Positions 1 to 10,148 of a stretch of 64,000 nt of DNA are shown in pieces. How positions within the stretch are numbered: the stretch's first letter is position 1; each line of letters starts with the position of its first letter. Source of the stretch: Rhodoferax sediminis (lineage in GTDB: Bacteria > Pseudomonadota > Gammaproteobacteria > Burkholderiales > Burkholderiaceae_C); NCBI RefSeq assembly GCF_006970865.1, contig NZ_CP035503.1, positions 1-64,000 of the forward strand, read 5' to 3'. Position numbers and translations under genes: made by a program. Below the pieces are notes generated by a model. It made no database searches. It was not told the DNA's origin and saw only the letters and a list, made by a program, of their open reading frames with translations.

Positions 1-4
1 CGAA

Positions 5-73
5 GGGCCGCTCCCGAGCAAGTTCAACGCCCTCGGGGGGCAGCGCAGCACACGCAGTGGCAAGCGTGGGAGC
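5..73 (-). repeat. Dispersed GC-rich repeat, family A, copy 1
   Basis: A decayed copy of an approximately 85-bp element seen five times in the window (also near 4437, 10146, 17819 and 32837). The diagnostic parts are a CCCTCGGGGGGCAGCGC core followed by CACACGCAGTGGCAAGCGTGGG. The left half matches the other copies less well. It lies just downstream of the dnaA stop codon. Confidence 0.7.
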
Positions 74-99
74 CTGTGTAGTGTGTTGTGTCATCGGTT

Positions 100-1512
100 T
101 CAACCCTTCAAGGTTTGTTCCAGCACGTGCAGTTGCTGGTTCAGCTCGGTCATTTGCTGGCGCTCGCCGCCAATCTTGCGCACCGCATGCAGCACCGTGG
201 TGTGGTCGCGCCCGCCAAACAGCTCGCCGATCTCCGGCAGGCTCTTTTGCGTGAGTTCCTTGGCCAGGTACATGGCGATCTGGCGCGGCCGCGCAATGCT
301 GGCCGGGCGCTTCTTGGAGTACATGTCGGCGACCTTGATCTTGTAGTAGTCGGCCACGGTTTTCTGGATGTTCTCGACCGAGATCTGCCGGTTCTGGATC
401 GAGAGCAGGTCGCGCAGGGCATCGCGCGCCAGCTGGATCGAGATCTCTTTCTGGTTGAAGCGCGAGTACGCCAGGATCTTGCGCAGCGCGCCTTCCAGTT
501 CGCGCACGTTGGAGCGCACGTTCTTGGCCACGAAGAAGGCGACTTCTTCGGGCATCTCGGCACCTTCGGCACGCGATTTGTTGATCAGGATCGCGACCCG
601 CATCTCGAGCTCGGGCGGCTCGATCGCCACCGTCAGGCCGGCGTCGAAGCGCGAGACCAGCCGTTCGTGGATATCGGCCAGGCCCTTGGGGTAGGTGTCG
701 CTGGTCATCACGATGTGCGACTTCTTGGCCAGCAAGGCCTCGAAGGCATTGAAGAACTCTTCCTGGGTGCGGTCCTTGTTGGCGAAGAACTGCACATCGT
801 CGATCAGTAATAAATCGAGCGAGTGATAGCGCTCCTTGAATTCGTCAAAAGTCTTGCGTTGATAGGCCTTAACCACATCCGAGACGAACTGCTCGGCGTG
901 GATGTAGAGAACTTTGGCGTCGGGCCGCTCGGCCAGCAGTTTGTTGCCCACCGCATGCATCAGGTGGGTCTTGCCCAAACCGACGCCGCCATAGATGAAC
1001 AGGGGGTTGTACAGCTGGCCCGGCGTGGTCGCCACGTGCATCGCGGCGGCGCGGGCCATGCGGTTGGCCGTGCCCTCCACCAGGGTGTCGAAGGTCAGCG
1101 CGGAATTGAGGCGGTTCTTGAACAGGCCCGGCGCGGCGTCATCGCCCAGCCCGGCGGGCTCGGGCGTACTGCCCAACTCGGGGGTGGTAGCCGAAATGTA
1201 CCTTTTACTCGATATCTCCCGAGGAGCAAGTGCTAACTCAACCTGGATGGACTGGCCGTAAAGTTTTTCCAGTAAACCTGAAATACGGCCGGAGTATTGG
1301 GCCCGGACCCAGTCGAGTTTGAAGCGGTTGGCAACGAAGATGGTGACCTTGGAGAGGTCGTCGGCAACCTGCGCCACCAGCGGCTTGATCCAGGTATTGA
1401 ACTGTTGTTCCGGCAGCTCCTGAGCCAGTTGGTCGATGCAGGCCAGCCACAGGCTGGGGCCGGCGTTCGGGCTGGCATGCCCGGCCAGACTGGAGTTTTG
1501 TCCCTCGGTCAT
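100..1512 (-). CDS. dnaA: Chromosomal replication initiator protein DnaA
   Basis: The 470-residue product is the ATP-dependent initiator that binds DnaA boxes at the origin and opens the duplex. An N-terminal helicase-interaction domain (about 1-90) is followed by a variable linker. The AAA+ domain has Walker [11 protein letters not shown] near residue 175 and Walker B LLLIDDVQ near 236. The C-terminal DNA-binding domain carries the signature [14 protein letters not shown]. Length is normal. The start ATG at 1512 gives MTEGQN. It is transcribed away from rpmH, and the shared intergenic region holds DnaA boxes. dnaN would normally follow but lies outside the window. Confidence 0.97.
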   Translation of the reverse strand: MTEGQNSSLAGHASPNAGPSLWLACIDQLAQELPEQQFNTWIKPLVAQVADDLSKVTIFVANRFKLDWVRAQYSGRISGLLEKLYGQSIQVELALAPREISSKRYISATTPELGSTPEPAGLGDDAAPGLFKNRLNSALTFDTLVEGTANRMARAAAMHVATTPGQLYNPLFIYGGVGLGKTHLMHAVGNKLLAERPDAKVLYIHAEQFVSDVVKAYQRKTFDEFKERYHSLDLLLIDDVQFFANKDRTQEEFFNAFEALLAKKSHIVMTSDTYPKGLADIHERLVSRFDAGLTVAIEPPELEMRVAILINKSRAEGAEMPEEVAFFVAKNVRSNVRELEGALRKILAYSRFNQKEISIQLARDALRDLLSIQNRQISVENIQKTVADYYKIKVADMYSKKRPASIARPRQIAMYLAKELTQKSLPEIGELFGGRDHTTVLHAVRKIGGERQQMTELNQQLHVLEQTLKG

Positions 1513-1766
1513 TATTCTTGTTGGCTTCTGTGGATATGATTTGGTTTTCGCAACCCGCCATTGTAATTTATCAAACCCTTATCCACAACGCGCGAGATGC
1601 ACCGCGCAGTTGCAGTATCAGGACGTGAAGAAGCTGTAAAGCATTGCCGGGACTCATAAAATTTGCGATAATTATCGGTTTCCCTGATTGTGTTCAGGGC
1701 TAATAACCGAAGCAAGGCTTGCTGCGTGCACCGCGCAGGCTCTATTGAACCCAACAGGAATTTGAC
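1513..1766. other. oriC: Putative chromosomal origin (oriC) between dnaA and rpmH
   Basis: This 254-bp AT-richer gap separates divergent dnaA and rpmH, the usual site of oriC in Betaproteobacteria. A perfect DnaA box TTATCCACA is at 1579-1587, and a one-mismatch box on the other strand (TGTGGATAT) is at 1529-1537. A perfect 12-bp palindrome CGATAATTATCG is at 1666-1677. Only two convincing boxes are visible, so the functional origin could extend further. The rpmH and dnaA promoters should also lie here, but I cannot place them with confidence. Confidence 0.6.
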
Positions 1767-1901
1767 ATGAAACGCACTTACCAGCCCTCCAAAGTCCGCC
1801 GCGCGCGCACCCACGGTTTCCTCGTTCGCATGAAGACCCGCGGTGGCCGTGCCGTGATCAATGCACGCCGCGCCAAGGGCCGCAAGCGTCTGGCGGTTTA
1901 A
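1767..1901 (+). CDS. rpmH: 50S ribosomal protein L34
   Basis: The 44-residue basic protein begins [18 protein letters not shown] and ends AKGRKRLAV, the invariant L34 pattern, at exactly the family length. It is a structural protein of the large ribosomal subunit. The ATG at 1767 is preceded by AGGAA about 7 bases upstream. It is the first gene of the rpmH-rnpA-yidD-yidC-mnmE block, which runs away from dnaA. Confidence 0.97.
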   Translation: MKRTYQPSKVRRARTHGFLVRMKTRGGRAVINARRAKGRKRLAV

Positions 1902-1965
1902 GCCGGCGCGAATCACACGCCTGCCCGAATTTGCGCCACGTTTGCAACAAGGCCCTGGCGGCGAA

Positions 1966-2408
1966 GTGCAGCGGCTGAAAACGCGGGCGCAGTTCCAGGC
2001 CGTGATGGCAGGCGGCACCGTTTCCCGCACGGCGCATTTTGTGCTGCATCGCAGCGCCCTGGAGTCCCTGATGCCCACTCCCCCCTCCTCGCACCTGTCG
2101 CACCGCCCGAAGCCTCTTCGGCAGTGGTGCCCGGGCGCGAAGTGTGGATGGGGGCGCTGGTGCCCAAGCGTTGGGCCAAACGTGCCGTGACCCGCAACGC
2201 CATCAAGCGCCAGATCTACAGCGTGAGTGCCGATTTCGAGGCGCGGCTGGTCCTGGCCGCCCATGTGGTGCGGCTGCGCGCCGGCTTTGACCGCGCGCAG
2301 TTCATCAGCGCCAGCTCCAGGCAGCTCAAGCTGGCGGTTCGCACCGAACTGCAGCAGTTGTTCGGCCAGGCGCTGGCGCCATCCGCCGCGGCACAGGTGC
2401 CGGCATGA
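1966..2408 (+). CDS. rnpA: Ribonuclease P protein component, readable only with one frameshift
   Basis: RnpA is the protein cofactor of RNase P, which matures tRNA 5' ends. The N-terminal part reads VQRLKTRAQFQAVMAGG from GTG 1966. The conserved core, MGALVPKRWAKRAVTRNAIKR and onward to the stop at 2406-2408, lies in the -1 frame. The 443-nt span is one base short of a whole number of codons. Restoring one base, perhaps in the C run at 2080-2085, gives about 147 residues, a normal length. The switch falls in a variable proline-rich stretch, roughly 2060-2110. The stop overlaps the yidD start (ATGA). Because rnpA is essential, a sequencing or assembly error is the simplest reading; a real mutation or recoding is the alternative. 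Confidence 0.8.
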
Positions 2409-2710
2409 TCAAAACCTTGCTGATTTCCCTCGTCAAGGGCTACCGCTTGCTGCTCAGCCCCTGGCTGGGCTCGTCGTGCCGCTTCGAGCCCAGCTGCTCC
2501 GCCTATTCGCTGCAGGCGCTGCAGCAGCACGGCGCCGCGGCCGGCAGCTACCTCACGCTCAGGCGGCTGGTGCGCTGCCATCCCTGGTGCGACGGGGGCC
2601 ACGATCCGGTACCTGACACATTGAAGACCTTGCCTCTAGCAAAACTCCGGTTGTTTACCCAACTGTCCGTGCACTCCACGCAACACTCCTCACAAAAGAA
2701 GTCTTCATGA
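2405..2710 (+). CDS. yidD: Membrane protein insertion efficiency factor YidD
   Basis: The 101-residue protein has the YidD core: an amphipathic N-terminus (MIKTLLISLVKGYRLLLSP), then SSCRFEPSCSAYS, then a conserved RCHPWCDGGHDPVP segment. The family helps YidC-dependent insertion of inner-membrane proteins. The ATG overlaps the rnpA stop, and the 3' end overlaps the yidC start by four bases, so the three genes are translationally linked. The last 30 residues are poorly conserved and may be dispensable. Confidence 0.93.
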   Translation: MIKTLLISLVKGYRLLLSPWLGSSCRFEPSCSAYSLQALQQHGAAAGSYLTLRRLVRCHPWCDGGHDPVPDTLKTLPLAKLRLFTQLSVHSTQHSSQKKSS

Positions 2711-4428
2711 ACGACATCCGCCGCACCATCCTGTGGGTGATTTTTGGTTTTTCCATGGTCCTGCTGTGGGACCAATGGCAGGTTTACAACGGCCACAAGG
2801 CCACCTTCTTCCCGTCACCCGCAGCCGTCACGGTCAAGACGCCGGCGTCGGGGAACCCGCCTGCGGGGCATGACAGCCTGCCCACGAGCAGCGGCGCCGC
2901 AAATTCTGTAGCGCCTGTCACACAGGTACCGGGGGCTGTCGCCGCATTGCCGGCTACCACCACGGCCGCTGCGCCGCGCCAGCAGATCGTTGTGACCACC
3001 GATGTGCTCAAGCTGACCTTCGACACCGAAGGCGGCTCGGTAATTCGTGCCGAACTGCTCAAGGATGCCGGCGACGAAGACAAGAGCAAGCCTTTTGTGC
3101 TGCTGCAGGACGATCCGCAGCACTTGTACGTGGCCCAGACCGGACTGATCGCGGGTGCCGGCGGTGGCAGCTTCCCGACCCACAAGACCCTGATGACGGC
3201 CGTGCCCGGCGCGCGCACGCTGCAGGACGGCGCCAGTGACGTGGTGGTCCAGTTCGAGTCGCCCGACGTGGGCGGCGTCAAGCTGGTCAAGACCTATACC
3301 CTGCACCGCGGCTCCTACGTCATGTCGGTCAAGTTCGATGTGGTCAATACCGGCACGGCCGCCGTCTCGCCGCAGCTGTACCTGCAGCTGGTACGCGACG
3401 GCAACCTGCCCGAAAAGTCATCGAAGTTCTATTCCACTTTCACCGGGCCGGCCGTCTACACCGAGGCCAAGAAGTACCAGAAGATCGACTTCAAGAAAAT
3501 CGACGAAAACAAGGTCGACATCGAGAAGGAATCGGACAACGGCTATGTGGCGATGGTGCAGCACTACTTTGCCAGCGTCTGGCTGCTCGGCGACGGCATC
3601 CAGCGCGACCTGTTCGCGCGCAAGGTCGATACCAATCTGTACGCGGTCGGCATGATCACGCCGCTGGGCAGTATCGCGCCGGGCGCCAGCCGCTCGGTGC
3701 AGGCGCGGCTGTTCACCGGCCCCCAGGAAGAAAAGAAACTCGAGTCGATCGCTCCCGGGATGGAGCTGGTGAAGGACTACGGCTGGGTCACGATCCTGGC
3801 CAAGCCCCTGTACTGGCTGCTCTACAACATCCACCGCTTTCTGGACAACTGGGGCTGGTCGATCGTGGCGCTGGTGGTGCTGCTCAAGGCCGCGTTTTAC
3901 TGGCTGAACGCCAAGGCCTACGCGAGCATGGCCAAGATGAAGGCCATCAACCCCAAGATCATGGCCATGCGCGAGCGGCTGAAAGACAAGCCGCAGGAAA
4001 TGCAGCAGGAGATGATGAAGATCTACCGCGAGGAGAAGGTCAACCCCATGGGCGGGTGCTTTCCCATCATGATCCAGATCCCGGTGTTCATCGCGCTGTA
4101 CTGGGTGCTGCTGTCCAGCGTCGAGATGCGCGGCGCGCCCTGGATCCTGTGGATTCACGACCTGTCCTCGCCCGACCCGTTTTACATCCTGCCGCTCGTG
4201 ATGGCGGCTACTTCCCTGCTGCAGACGGCGCTGAACCCCGCGCCGCCCGATCCGATGCAGGCCAAGCTGATGTGGATCATGCCGCTGGCGTTCTCCGTGA
4301 TGTTCTTCTTCTTCCCGGCCGGGCTGGTGGTGTACTACATCACCAACAATGCCCTGTCCATCGTGCAGCAGTGGATCATCAACACCCGCATGGGCGTGCC
4401 GCCGCAGTTCCACCTGCCGAAGTTCTGA
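2707..4428 (+). CDS. yidC: Membrane protein insertase YidC
   Basis: YidC (573 residues) inserts and folds inner-membrane proteins, alone or with SecYEG. An N-terminal signal-anchor (residues 5-20) is followed by a low-complexity Ala/Thr/Pro linker and a large periplasmic beta domain (about 90-340). The Oxa1-like core (from about 360) has five membrane segments and the motif [18 protein letters not shown]. Length and layout are typical of proteobacterial YidC. The ATG at 2707 overlaps the end of yidD. Confidence 0.97.
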   Translation: MNDIRRTILWVIFGFSMVLLWDQWQVYNGHKATFFPSPAAVTVKTPASGNPPAGHDSLPTSSGAANSVAPVTQVPGAVAALPATTTAAAPRQQIVVTTDVLKLTFDTEGGSVIRAELLKDAGDEDKSKPFVLLQDDPQHLYVAQTGLIAGAGGGSFPTHKTLMTAVPGARTLQDGASDVVVQFESPDVGGVKLVKTYTLHRGSYVMSVKFDVVNTGTAAVSPQLYLQLVRDGNLPEKSSKFYSTFTGPAVYTEAKKYQKIDFKKIDENKVDIEKESDNGYVAMVQHYFASVWLLGDGIQRDLFARKVDTNLYAVGMITPLGSIAPGASRSVQARLFTGPQEEKKLESIAPGMELVKDYGWVTILAKPLYWLLYNIHRFLDNWGWSIVALVVLLKAAFYWLNAKAYASMAKMKAINPKIMAMRERLKDKPQEMQQEMMKIYREEKVNPMGGCFPIMIQIPVFIALYWVLLSSVEMRGAPWILWIHDLSSPDPFYILPLVMAATSLLQTALNPAPPDPMQAKLMWIMPLAFSVMFFFFPAGLVVYYITNNALSIVQQWIINTRMGVPPQFHLPKF

Positions 4429-4436
4429 AATCACAT

Positions 4437-4520
4437 GGCCCCCACGCTTGTCGCTGCGCGTACTGCGCTGCCCCCCGAGGGGGCTGGCCTTGCTTGGGGC
4501 GGCCCGGCGCGGCGGCCGAC
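4437..4520 (+). repeat. Dispersed GC-rich repeat, family A, copy 2
   Basis: This copy fills the yidC-mnmE gap. It runs CCCCCACGCTTG, then a GCTGCCCCCCGAGGGGGC palindromic core, then CTTGCTTGGGGCGGCC. The element lies directly upstream of the mnmE start and can be read through in the mnmE frame, which makes the annotated start of that gene uncertain. Confidence 0.85.
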
Positions 4521-4570
4521 GGCCCGGGCGCATGCCGTGCCGGAGTGGCCCGGCGACACCTGAGTTGGCC

Positions 4571-5992
4571 GTGTCGCTGCCGCGCCACTCGGACCCCATT
4601 GCCGCCATCGCGACGGCGCCCGGGCGCGGCGGCGTGGGGATCGTGCGGCTCAGCGGGAGGTCGCTGGCACCTGTGATCGAAGCGCTGTGCGGCCGCTCTT
4701 TGCGCGCGCGTGAGGCCACGTATCTGGCTTTTCGCGACCAGGACGGCTCGGCCATCGACCACGGCCTGGCGATCCACTTTCCGGCGCCGCACTCCTACAC
4801 TGGTGAGGACGTGCTGGAGCTGCAGGCGCACGGCGGACCGGTAGTGTTGCAGCTGCTGCTGGCACGCGTGCTGGCGGCCGGCGCCGAGCCGGATCCGGCC
4901 ACCGGCCAGCCGCGGCTCGCCAACCTGCGCGTGGCGCAGCCGGGCGAGTTTACCGAGCGCGCCTTTCTGAACGACAGGATTGACCTGGCGCAGGCCGAAG
5001 CCATCGCCGACCTGATCGATGCCTCGACCGCCGCGGCGGCGCGCAGCGCCAGCCGCTCGCTCGCTGGCGAATTCTCCAGCGAGATCCATGCGCTGCGCGA
5101 CGCGCTGATTCACCTGCGCATGCTGGTCGAGGCGACACTGGATTTTCCCGAGGAGGACATCGACTTCCTGCGCCAGGCCGACGCGCACGGGCAGCTCGCG
5201 AAACTGCAGCAAACGCTGGTGCGCGTGATGGCGCGCACGCGCCAGGGCGCGCTGCTGCGCGAAGGCATCAAGGTGGTGATCGCGGGACAACCGAATGCGG
5301 GGAAAAGCTCGCTGCTGAATGCGCTGGCCGGCGCCGAGCTGGCCATTGTCACGCCGGTGCCCGGCACCACGCGCGACAAGGTGGCACAGACCATCCAGAT
5401 CGAGGGCGTGCCGCTGCATGTGATCGATACGGCGGGGCTGCGCGAGAGCGCGGACGAGGTCGAAAAAATCGGCATCGCGCGCGCTTGGGCCGAGATCGAG
5501 GGCGCCGATGCCGTGCTGTTCCTGCACGACCTGACGCGTGCGGATGCTACAGAATATAGAGCGGCTGACGCAGGCATAGCAGGGGCATTGGCCACAAAAC
5601 TCTCGAAACATATTCCGGTGGTCGAGGTCTGGAACAAGCTCGACGCCGTGCCGGCCAATGCGCGTGACGCTGCGCCGCGCACCGGCGTGCGGCTGTCCGC
5701 CAAAACCGGCGCCGGGCTCGATACGCTGCGCCGCACCCTGCTGGACATCGCGGGCTGGCAGTCGGCGCCCGAGGGGGTTTACATCGCGCGTGAGCGCCAT
5801 GTGCAGGCGCTGCGCCGGGTGGACGAGCATCTGGCACAGGCGGCGGGCCATCTTGCCAGCGCGGCGCAGGCGCTGGACCTGCTCGCCGAGGAGCTGCGGC
5901 TGGCGCAAAACGCGCTGGGCGAGATCACCGGGGAATTCACTTCGGACGATCTGCTCGGCGTGATCTTTTCGCAGTTTTGCATTGGCAAGTAG
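4571..5992 (+). CDS. mnmE: tRNA uridine-5-carboxymethylaminomethyl GTPase MnmE
   Basis: With MnmG, MnmE modifies U34 of certain tRNAs. The folate-binding N-domain begins [20 protein letters not shown]. The central G domain has G1 GQPNAGKSS near residue 240 and a DTAGLRE switch. The C-terminus is CIGK, the catalytic cysteine motif. From GTG 4571 the product has 473 residues, near the family norm. An in-frame ATG at 4532 lies inside the upstream repeat and would add 13 residues. Within the G domain (about 5545-5600) a less GC-rich stretch reading GATGCTACAGAATATAGAGC looks like a short repeat accommodated in frame. Confidence 0.95.
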   Translation: MSLPRHSDPIAAIATAPGRGGVGIVRLSGRSLAPVIEALCGRSLRAREATYLAFRDQDGSAIDHGLAIHFPAPHSYTGEDVLELQAHGGPVVLQLLLARVLAAGAEPDPATGQPRLANLRVAQPGEFTERAFLNDRIDLAQAEAIADLIDASTAAAARSASRSLAGEFSSEIHALRDALIHLRMLVEATLDFPEEDIDFLRQADAHGQLAKLQQTLVRVMARTRQGALLREGIKVVIAGQPNAGKSSLLNALAGAELAIVTPVPGTTRDKVAQTIQIEGVPLHVIDTAGLRESADEVEKIGIARAWAEIEGADAVLFLHDLTRADATEYRAADAGIAGALATKLSKHIPVVEVWNKLDAVPANARDAAPRTGVRLSAKTGAGLDTLRRTLLDIAGWQSAPEGVYIARERHVQALRRVDEHLAQAAGHLASAAQALDLLAEELRLAQNALGEITGEFTSDDLLGVIFSQFCIGK

Positions 5993-6082
5993 AAAGCCAC
6001 AAAAATCGCGCGATCTGTCGTATTATTTGTAATTCGATAGTTTTCCTGCGGGCCCAACACTCACGCTCCACTTCACCTCACC

Positions 6083-6574
6083 ATGAGTTTCCCCCCGTCT
6101 GCCTCCGTCAAATTCAATGTGCAGGATTTAATCCGGGTTATCGCCCTGGATTCCGTCTATGACGCGTTCAACCCGACGCTGACGACGGCCCAGTGGGACG
6201 TGCTGGGCAGCTACCTGCAGCCCTTTGCGCTCGCGCAGGGCCAGGTGCTGATCGAGCAGGGTGCGCTGGACCGCACGCTGTATTTCATCGAAAGCGGCAC
6301 GCTCAGCGTGCATTACGAAGATGAAGAAGGCCGCATGAGCCTGGCCCTGGTCGGCGCCGGCTCGGTGGTGGGCGAAGGCGCGTTCTTCTCGCGCCAGCCG
6401 CGCAACGCCAGCGCCGTGGGCTCCGGCCCCTGCAAGCTGTGGTGCCTGACCCCGATCCGCTTCGCCGAACTGGCCAACCGCCAGCCGGCGCTGGCGCTTG
6501 AGGTGGCGCTGGCGCTGGGGGCGGTCATCGCCAAGCGCATGTCGAGCAAGCCCCGGCGCGTTGCGGTGACCTGA
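6083..6574 (+). CDS. Cyclic-nucleotide-binding domain protein without a DNA-binding domain
   Basis: The 163-residue protein has one CAP-type cNMP-binding beta-roll (about 45-140), with ILIEQG-type and YFIESGTLSVHYEDEEG segments and GAGSVVGEGAFFSRQPRNAS as the phosphate-binding cassette region. Unlike Crp or Fnr it ends at about residue 160 with no helix-turn-helix. It may sense a nucleotide and act through protein contact, but its role is not shown. It is a single gene between mnmE and convergent apt. The ATG at 6083 follows a plausible AT-rich promoter stretch at 6000-6040. Confidence 0.85.
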   Translation: MSFPPSASVKFNVQDLIRVIALDSVYDAFNPTLTTAQWDVLGSYLQPFALAQGQVLIEQGALDRTLYFIESGTLSVHYEDEEGRMSLALVGAGSVVGEGAFFSRQPRNASAVGSGPCKLWCLTPIRFAELANRQPALALEVALALGAVIAKRMSSKPRRVAVT

Positions 6575-6586
6575 GGGCGTCCCCCC

Positions 6587-7135
6587 TCACTGGCCGGCGA
6601 AATCCAGCAGCGTAAAGAGCGGCATGCCGCTCGCACGCAACCTGGCCGAGCCGCCGAGCTCGGGCAAATCGACAATGGCGGCGCCTTCCGTGACGTGCGC
6701 GCCGAGCTTTTCCAGCAGCTTCTTGCCCGCCATCATGGTGCCGCCGGTGGCGATCAGGTCGTCCATCAGCAGTACCCGATCCCCGCCCTTGACCGCATCG
6801 GTGTGCAGCTCCACCGTGGCGCTGCCGTATTCCAGCTCGTAGGTTTCCTCCACCGTGGTGAACGGCAGCTTGCCTTTTTTGCGGATCGGCACGAAGCCGA
6901 CCCCCAGCTGGTACGCCACCACCGAGCCCAGGATGAAGCCGCGCGCGTCCAGCCCGGCCACCACGTCGACACGCATGGCGGCCTCCCGATAGCGCTGCAC
7001 AAAGGCGTCGATCAGCACGCGAAACACCGCGGGGTCCTGCAACAGCGGCGTGATGTCGCGGAACTGCACGCCGGGCGCCGGCCAGTCCGGCACGGTGCGG
7101 ATGTGGGCGCGCAGAAAATCGGTGGTGGAGCTCAT
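6587..7135 (-). CDS. apt: Adenine phosphoribosyltransferase
   Basis: Apt makes AMP from adenine and PRPP in purine salvage. The 182-residue protein begins with the family pattern around [17 protein letters not shown]. It carries the PRPP-binding loop [17 protein letters not shown] near residue 125. Length is normal. It starts 6 bp after the antiporter gene that precedes it on the same strand, so the two are probably co-transcribed. Confidence 0.96.
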   Translation of the reverse strand: MSSTTDFLRAHIRTVPDWPAPGVQFRDITPLLQDPAVFRVLIDAFVQRYREAAMRVDVVAGLDARGFILGSVVAYQLGVGFVPIRKKGKLPFTTVEETYELEYGSATVELHTDAVKGGDRVLLMDDLIATGGTMMAGKKLLEKLGAHVTEGAAIVDLPELGGSARLRASGMPLFTLLDFAGQ

Positions 7136-7140
7136 CCGTC

Positions 7141-9126
7141 TCAGCCTTTCAGAAGTTTGTCGGTGGCCAGGGCCAGCGCCTCGGGCGTGCCCGACAGCAC
7201 CAGTGTGTCGCTGTCCTGCAGCGCCAGCGTGTCATCGGTCGGTACCGGTTTGCCGTTGCTGCGGCGCAGGCTGACGATGCGCACGCCCACGGCCTGCAGC
7301 GCCAGATGGCCCAGCGCCTTGCCGATGGACTGCGCGCCCGGCGGCAGTGTCAGGGTGGACAGCCGCTCCTGCCCCAGTTCGTTCACGGTGTCGTCGTCGG
7401 CGCCGTGGAAATACCCCTTGAGCAGGTTGTAGCGCGCATCGCGCTGGTCCTGCACCGTGCGCAGCACGCGGCGCATCGGCACGCCGACCAGTGCCAGCGC
7501 ATGGCTGGCCAGCATGAGAGAGCCTTCAATCGATTCCGGCACCACTTCGGTGGCGCCGGCCTGGCGCAGTTGGTCCAGCGCCTGGTCGTCCTGGGTGCGC
7601 ACGATGACGGGCACGTGCGGCGCGTGGGCGCGCGCGTTGGCCAGTACTTTCAAGGCCGCCGGCACATCGAGGTAGGTGACCACTACAGCGCTGGCGCGCA
7701 CCAATCCGGCGGCGATCAGCGCCTGCAGGCGGCCGGCATCGCCAAACACCACCGAGTCGCCGGCGGCGGCGGCCTGCCGCACCCGGTCCGGATCCAGGTC
7801 CAGCGCCATGTAGGGAATGTTCTCGCGCTCGAGCATGCGCGCCAGGTTCTGGCCGCTGCGTCCGTAGCCGCAAATGATCACGTGCCGGTTGGCATTGATC
7901 GACTGGCGCGCAATCGTGGTCATCTGCAGCGACTGCTGCAGCCATTCGCCGCTGACCAGCTTCATCACGATACGGTTGCTGTACATGATGATCAACGGCG
8001 TGGCCAGCATTGACAGCACCATGCTGGCCAGAATCGGGTCCAGCAGCGCCGGCGGCACCAGGGCGTTTTCCCGGGCCAGCGTGAGCAGCACAAAACCAAA
8101 CTCGCCGGCCTGCGCCAGGTACAGGCCGGTACGCAGGGCCGTGCCGGCCGTCGCACCCAGGGCCCTGGCCAGAGCCGTGATCATGACCAGCTTGAACAGC
8201 ACCGGCAGCGTCAGCAGCACGAGCACCAGCGGCCATTGTGCGACGACCGGGCGCCAGTCGAGCAGCATGCCGATGGTGATGAAGAACAGGCCCAGCAGCA
8301 CGTCGTGGAACGGGCGGATATCGGTCTCGACCTGGTGTTTGTACTGCGTCTCGGAAATCAGCATGCCCGCGATAAAGGCGCCCAGTGCCAGGCTCAGCCC
8401 CGCCAGCTCGGTCAGCCAGGCCAGCCCCAGCGTGACCAGCAGCAGGTTCAGCACAAACAGCTCCTGGCTTTTGCGCCGCGCCACCAGGGTCAGCCACCAG
8501 CGCATCAGGCGCTGCCCGCCGGTCAGCACGATTGCTATTAAAACAATAGCTTTCAGTGAAGCAACGGCAAGGGCCAGCAGCAGTTTTTCCGGAGTGGAGC
8601 CGAGGGCGGGAATGAGCACCAGCAGCGGCACCACGGCCAGGTCCTGGAACAGCAGCACGCCCATCACGCGCTGGCCGTGTTCGGATTCCAGCTCGAGCCG
8701 CTCGGCCATCAGCTTGACCACGATGGCGGTGCTGCTCATCGCCACGGCGCCGGACAGCGCCAGCGCGCTCTGCCAGCGCATGTGCCACAGGGTGGGCGCC
8801 ATCGCGGCGAACATCAGCGAGGCCATCGTCGCCAGCACGATGGTGAGCAGCACCTGGAACAAACCCAGGCCGAAGACATGGCGGCGCATGGCGCGCAGCT
8901 TGGGCAGGTTGAATTCCAGCCCGATCACGAACATCAGGAACACCACGCCGAACTCGCCCAGGTACTTGACGCCCTCCGAATCCTGCGCCAGCGCCAGCGC
9001 ATGCGGGCCGATGATCACGCCCACGGCCAGATAGCCGAGCATGGGCGGCAGCTTCAGGGAGCGGCAAGCCACCACCCCCAGCACCGCGGCCAGCAGGTAT
9101 AACAGCGTGAGTTGCAGCGCGGACAT
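7141..9126 (-). CDS. CPA2-family monovalent cation:proton antiporter (KefB/YbaL type)
   Basis: The 661-residue protein has about a dozen membrane segments in residues 1-385 (Na_H_Exchanger domain). A cytoplasmic TrkA-N/RCK nucleotide-binding domain follows, starting [18 protein letters not shown] (about 415). A TrkA-C domain lies at the C-terminus (about 570-655). This is the layout of potassium/proton antiporters of the KefB/KefC/YbaL group. No KefF/KefG-type ancillary subunit is adjacent. The coding strand near 8528-8567 carries an AT-rich insert (TTGCTATTAAAACAATAGC), matching the short dispersed repeats elsewhere. The apt gene follows. Confidence 0.9.
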   Translation of the reverse strand: MSALQLTLLYLLAAVLGVVACRSLKLPPMLGYLAVGVIIGPHALALAQDSEGVKYLGEFGVVFLMFVIGLEFNLPKLRAMRRHVFGLGLFQVLLTIVLATMASLMFAAMAPTLWHMRWQSALALSGAVAMSSTAIVVKLMAERLELESEHGQRVMGVLLFQDLAVVPLLVLIPALGSTPEKLLLALAVASLKAIVLIAIVLTGGQRLMRWWLTLVARRKSQELFVLNLLLVTLGLAWLTELAGLSLALGAFIAGMLISETQYKHQVETDIRPFHDVLLGLFFITIGMLLDWRPVVAQWPLVLVLLTLPVLFKLVMITALARALGATAGTALRTGLYLAQAGEFGFVLLTLARENALVPPALLDPILASMVLSMLATPLIIMYSNRIVMKLVSGEWLQQSLQMTTIARQSINANRHVIICGYGRSGQNLARMLERENIPYMALDLDPDRVRQAAAAGDSVVFGDAGRLQALIAAGLVRASAVVVTYLDVPAALKVLANARAHAPHVPVIVRTQDDQALDQLRQAGATEVVPESIEGSLMLASHALALVGVPMRRVLRTVQDQRDARYNLLKGYFHGADDDTVNELGQERLSTLTLPPGAQSIGKALGHLALQAVGVRIVSLRRSNGKPVPTDDTLALQDSDTLVLSGTPEALALATDKLLKG

Positions 9127-9170
9127 GTCCCGATACTAGCAAGCACGATGCCCGCGGATAATGGAAGGCT

Positions 9171-10148
9171 ATGACATTTGATACCGAACAGGTGATCCGG
9201 CTGGCCCGCGAAACCTTCGACATCGAGGCCGCCGCCGTGCTCGGCCTCAAGACTCGGGTGAACGGCTCGTTCGCGCGCGCCGTGCACAGGATGCTGGAGG
9301 TGCGCGGCCGCGTGGTCGTCATGGGCATGGGCAAGAGCGGCCATGTCGGGCGCAAGATCGCCGCCACGCTGGCCTCCACCGGCACCGCGGCGATGTTCGT
9401 GCACCCGGCCGAAGCCAGGCATGGCGACCTCGGCATGATCAAGGCCATCGACCTGGTGCTGGCGATCTCCTACAGCGGCGAGAGTGAAGAGCTGATCTCG
9501 ATCCTGCCGGTGCTCAAGCGGCTCGGCGTGCCATTGGTGGCCATTACCGGCGGCCTGCAGTCAACGCTGGCGCAGCACGCCGATGAGACGCTCGATTGTG
9601 GTGTCGAAAAAGAAGCCTGCCCTCTGAATCTGGCACCCACGGCCAGCACCACGGCGCAGCTGGCGCTCGGCGATGCGCTCGCGGTGGCGCTGCTCGACGC
9701 GCGCGGCTTTCGGGCCGAAGACTTTGCGCGTTCGCACCCCGGCGGCGCGCTCGGGCGCAAGCTGCTGACCCATGTGAGCGACGTGATGCGCACGGGCGAC
9801 GCCGTGCCGCGCGTGGGCCTGCACACAACTTTTAGCGACCTGATGCGCGAAATGAGCGCCAAGGGGCTGGGCGCTTCGGCCGTGGTGGACGGCGAGGATC
9901 GCGTGCTGGGCATCTTCACCGACGGCGACTTGCGCCGCCTGATCGAAAAGGGTGTCGATTTGCGCACCGCCGCCGCGCGCGATGTCATGCATCCCGCGCC
10001 GCGCACCATCCGCGGCGATGCGCTCGCGGTCGACGCGGTCGAACTGATGGAGCAGCACCGCATCACCAGCGTGCTGGTGGTGGATGCGCAGGACCGGCTG
10101 TGCGGCGCGCTCAATAGCAACGACCTGATGCGCGCGAAAGTGATATGA
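9171..10148 (+). CDS. kdsD: Arabinose-5-phosphate isomerase KdsD
   Basis: KdsD converts ribulose-5-phosphate to arabinose-5-phosphate, the first step to Kdo for lipopolysaccharide. The 325-residue protein has an SIS sugar-isomerase domain (about 35-185; VVVMGMGKSGHVGRKIA) and two CBS domains (about 205-325). Length is typical. It starts 44 bp from the divergent antiporter gene. Its stop overlaps the kdsC start (ATGA), giving a kdsD-kdsC-lptC operon. Confidence 0.95.
   Translation: MTFDTEQVIRLARETFDIEAAAVLGLKTRVNGSFARAVHRMLEVRGRVVVMGMGKSGHVGRKIAATLASTGTAAMFVHPAEARHGDLGMIKAIDLVLAISYSGESEELISILPVLKRLGVPLVAITGGLQSTLAQHADETLDCGVEKEACPLNLAPTASTTAQLALGDALAVALLDARGFRAEDFARSHPGGALGRKLLTHVSDVMRTGDAVPRVGLHTTFSDLMREMSAKGLGASAVVDGEDRVLGIFTDGDLRRLIEKGVDLRTAAARDVMHPAPRTIRGDALAVDAVELMEQHRITSVLVVDAQDRLCGALNSNDLMRAKVI

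Noticed and set aside
1512..2264. 250-codon minus-strand frame across oriC, rpmH and rnpA
   Set aside because: It covers the origin and a ribosomal protein gene on the opposite strand; no domain character.
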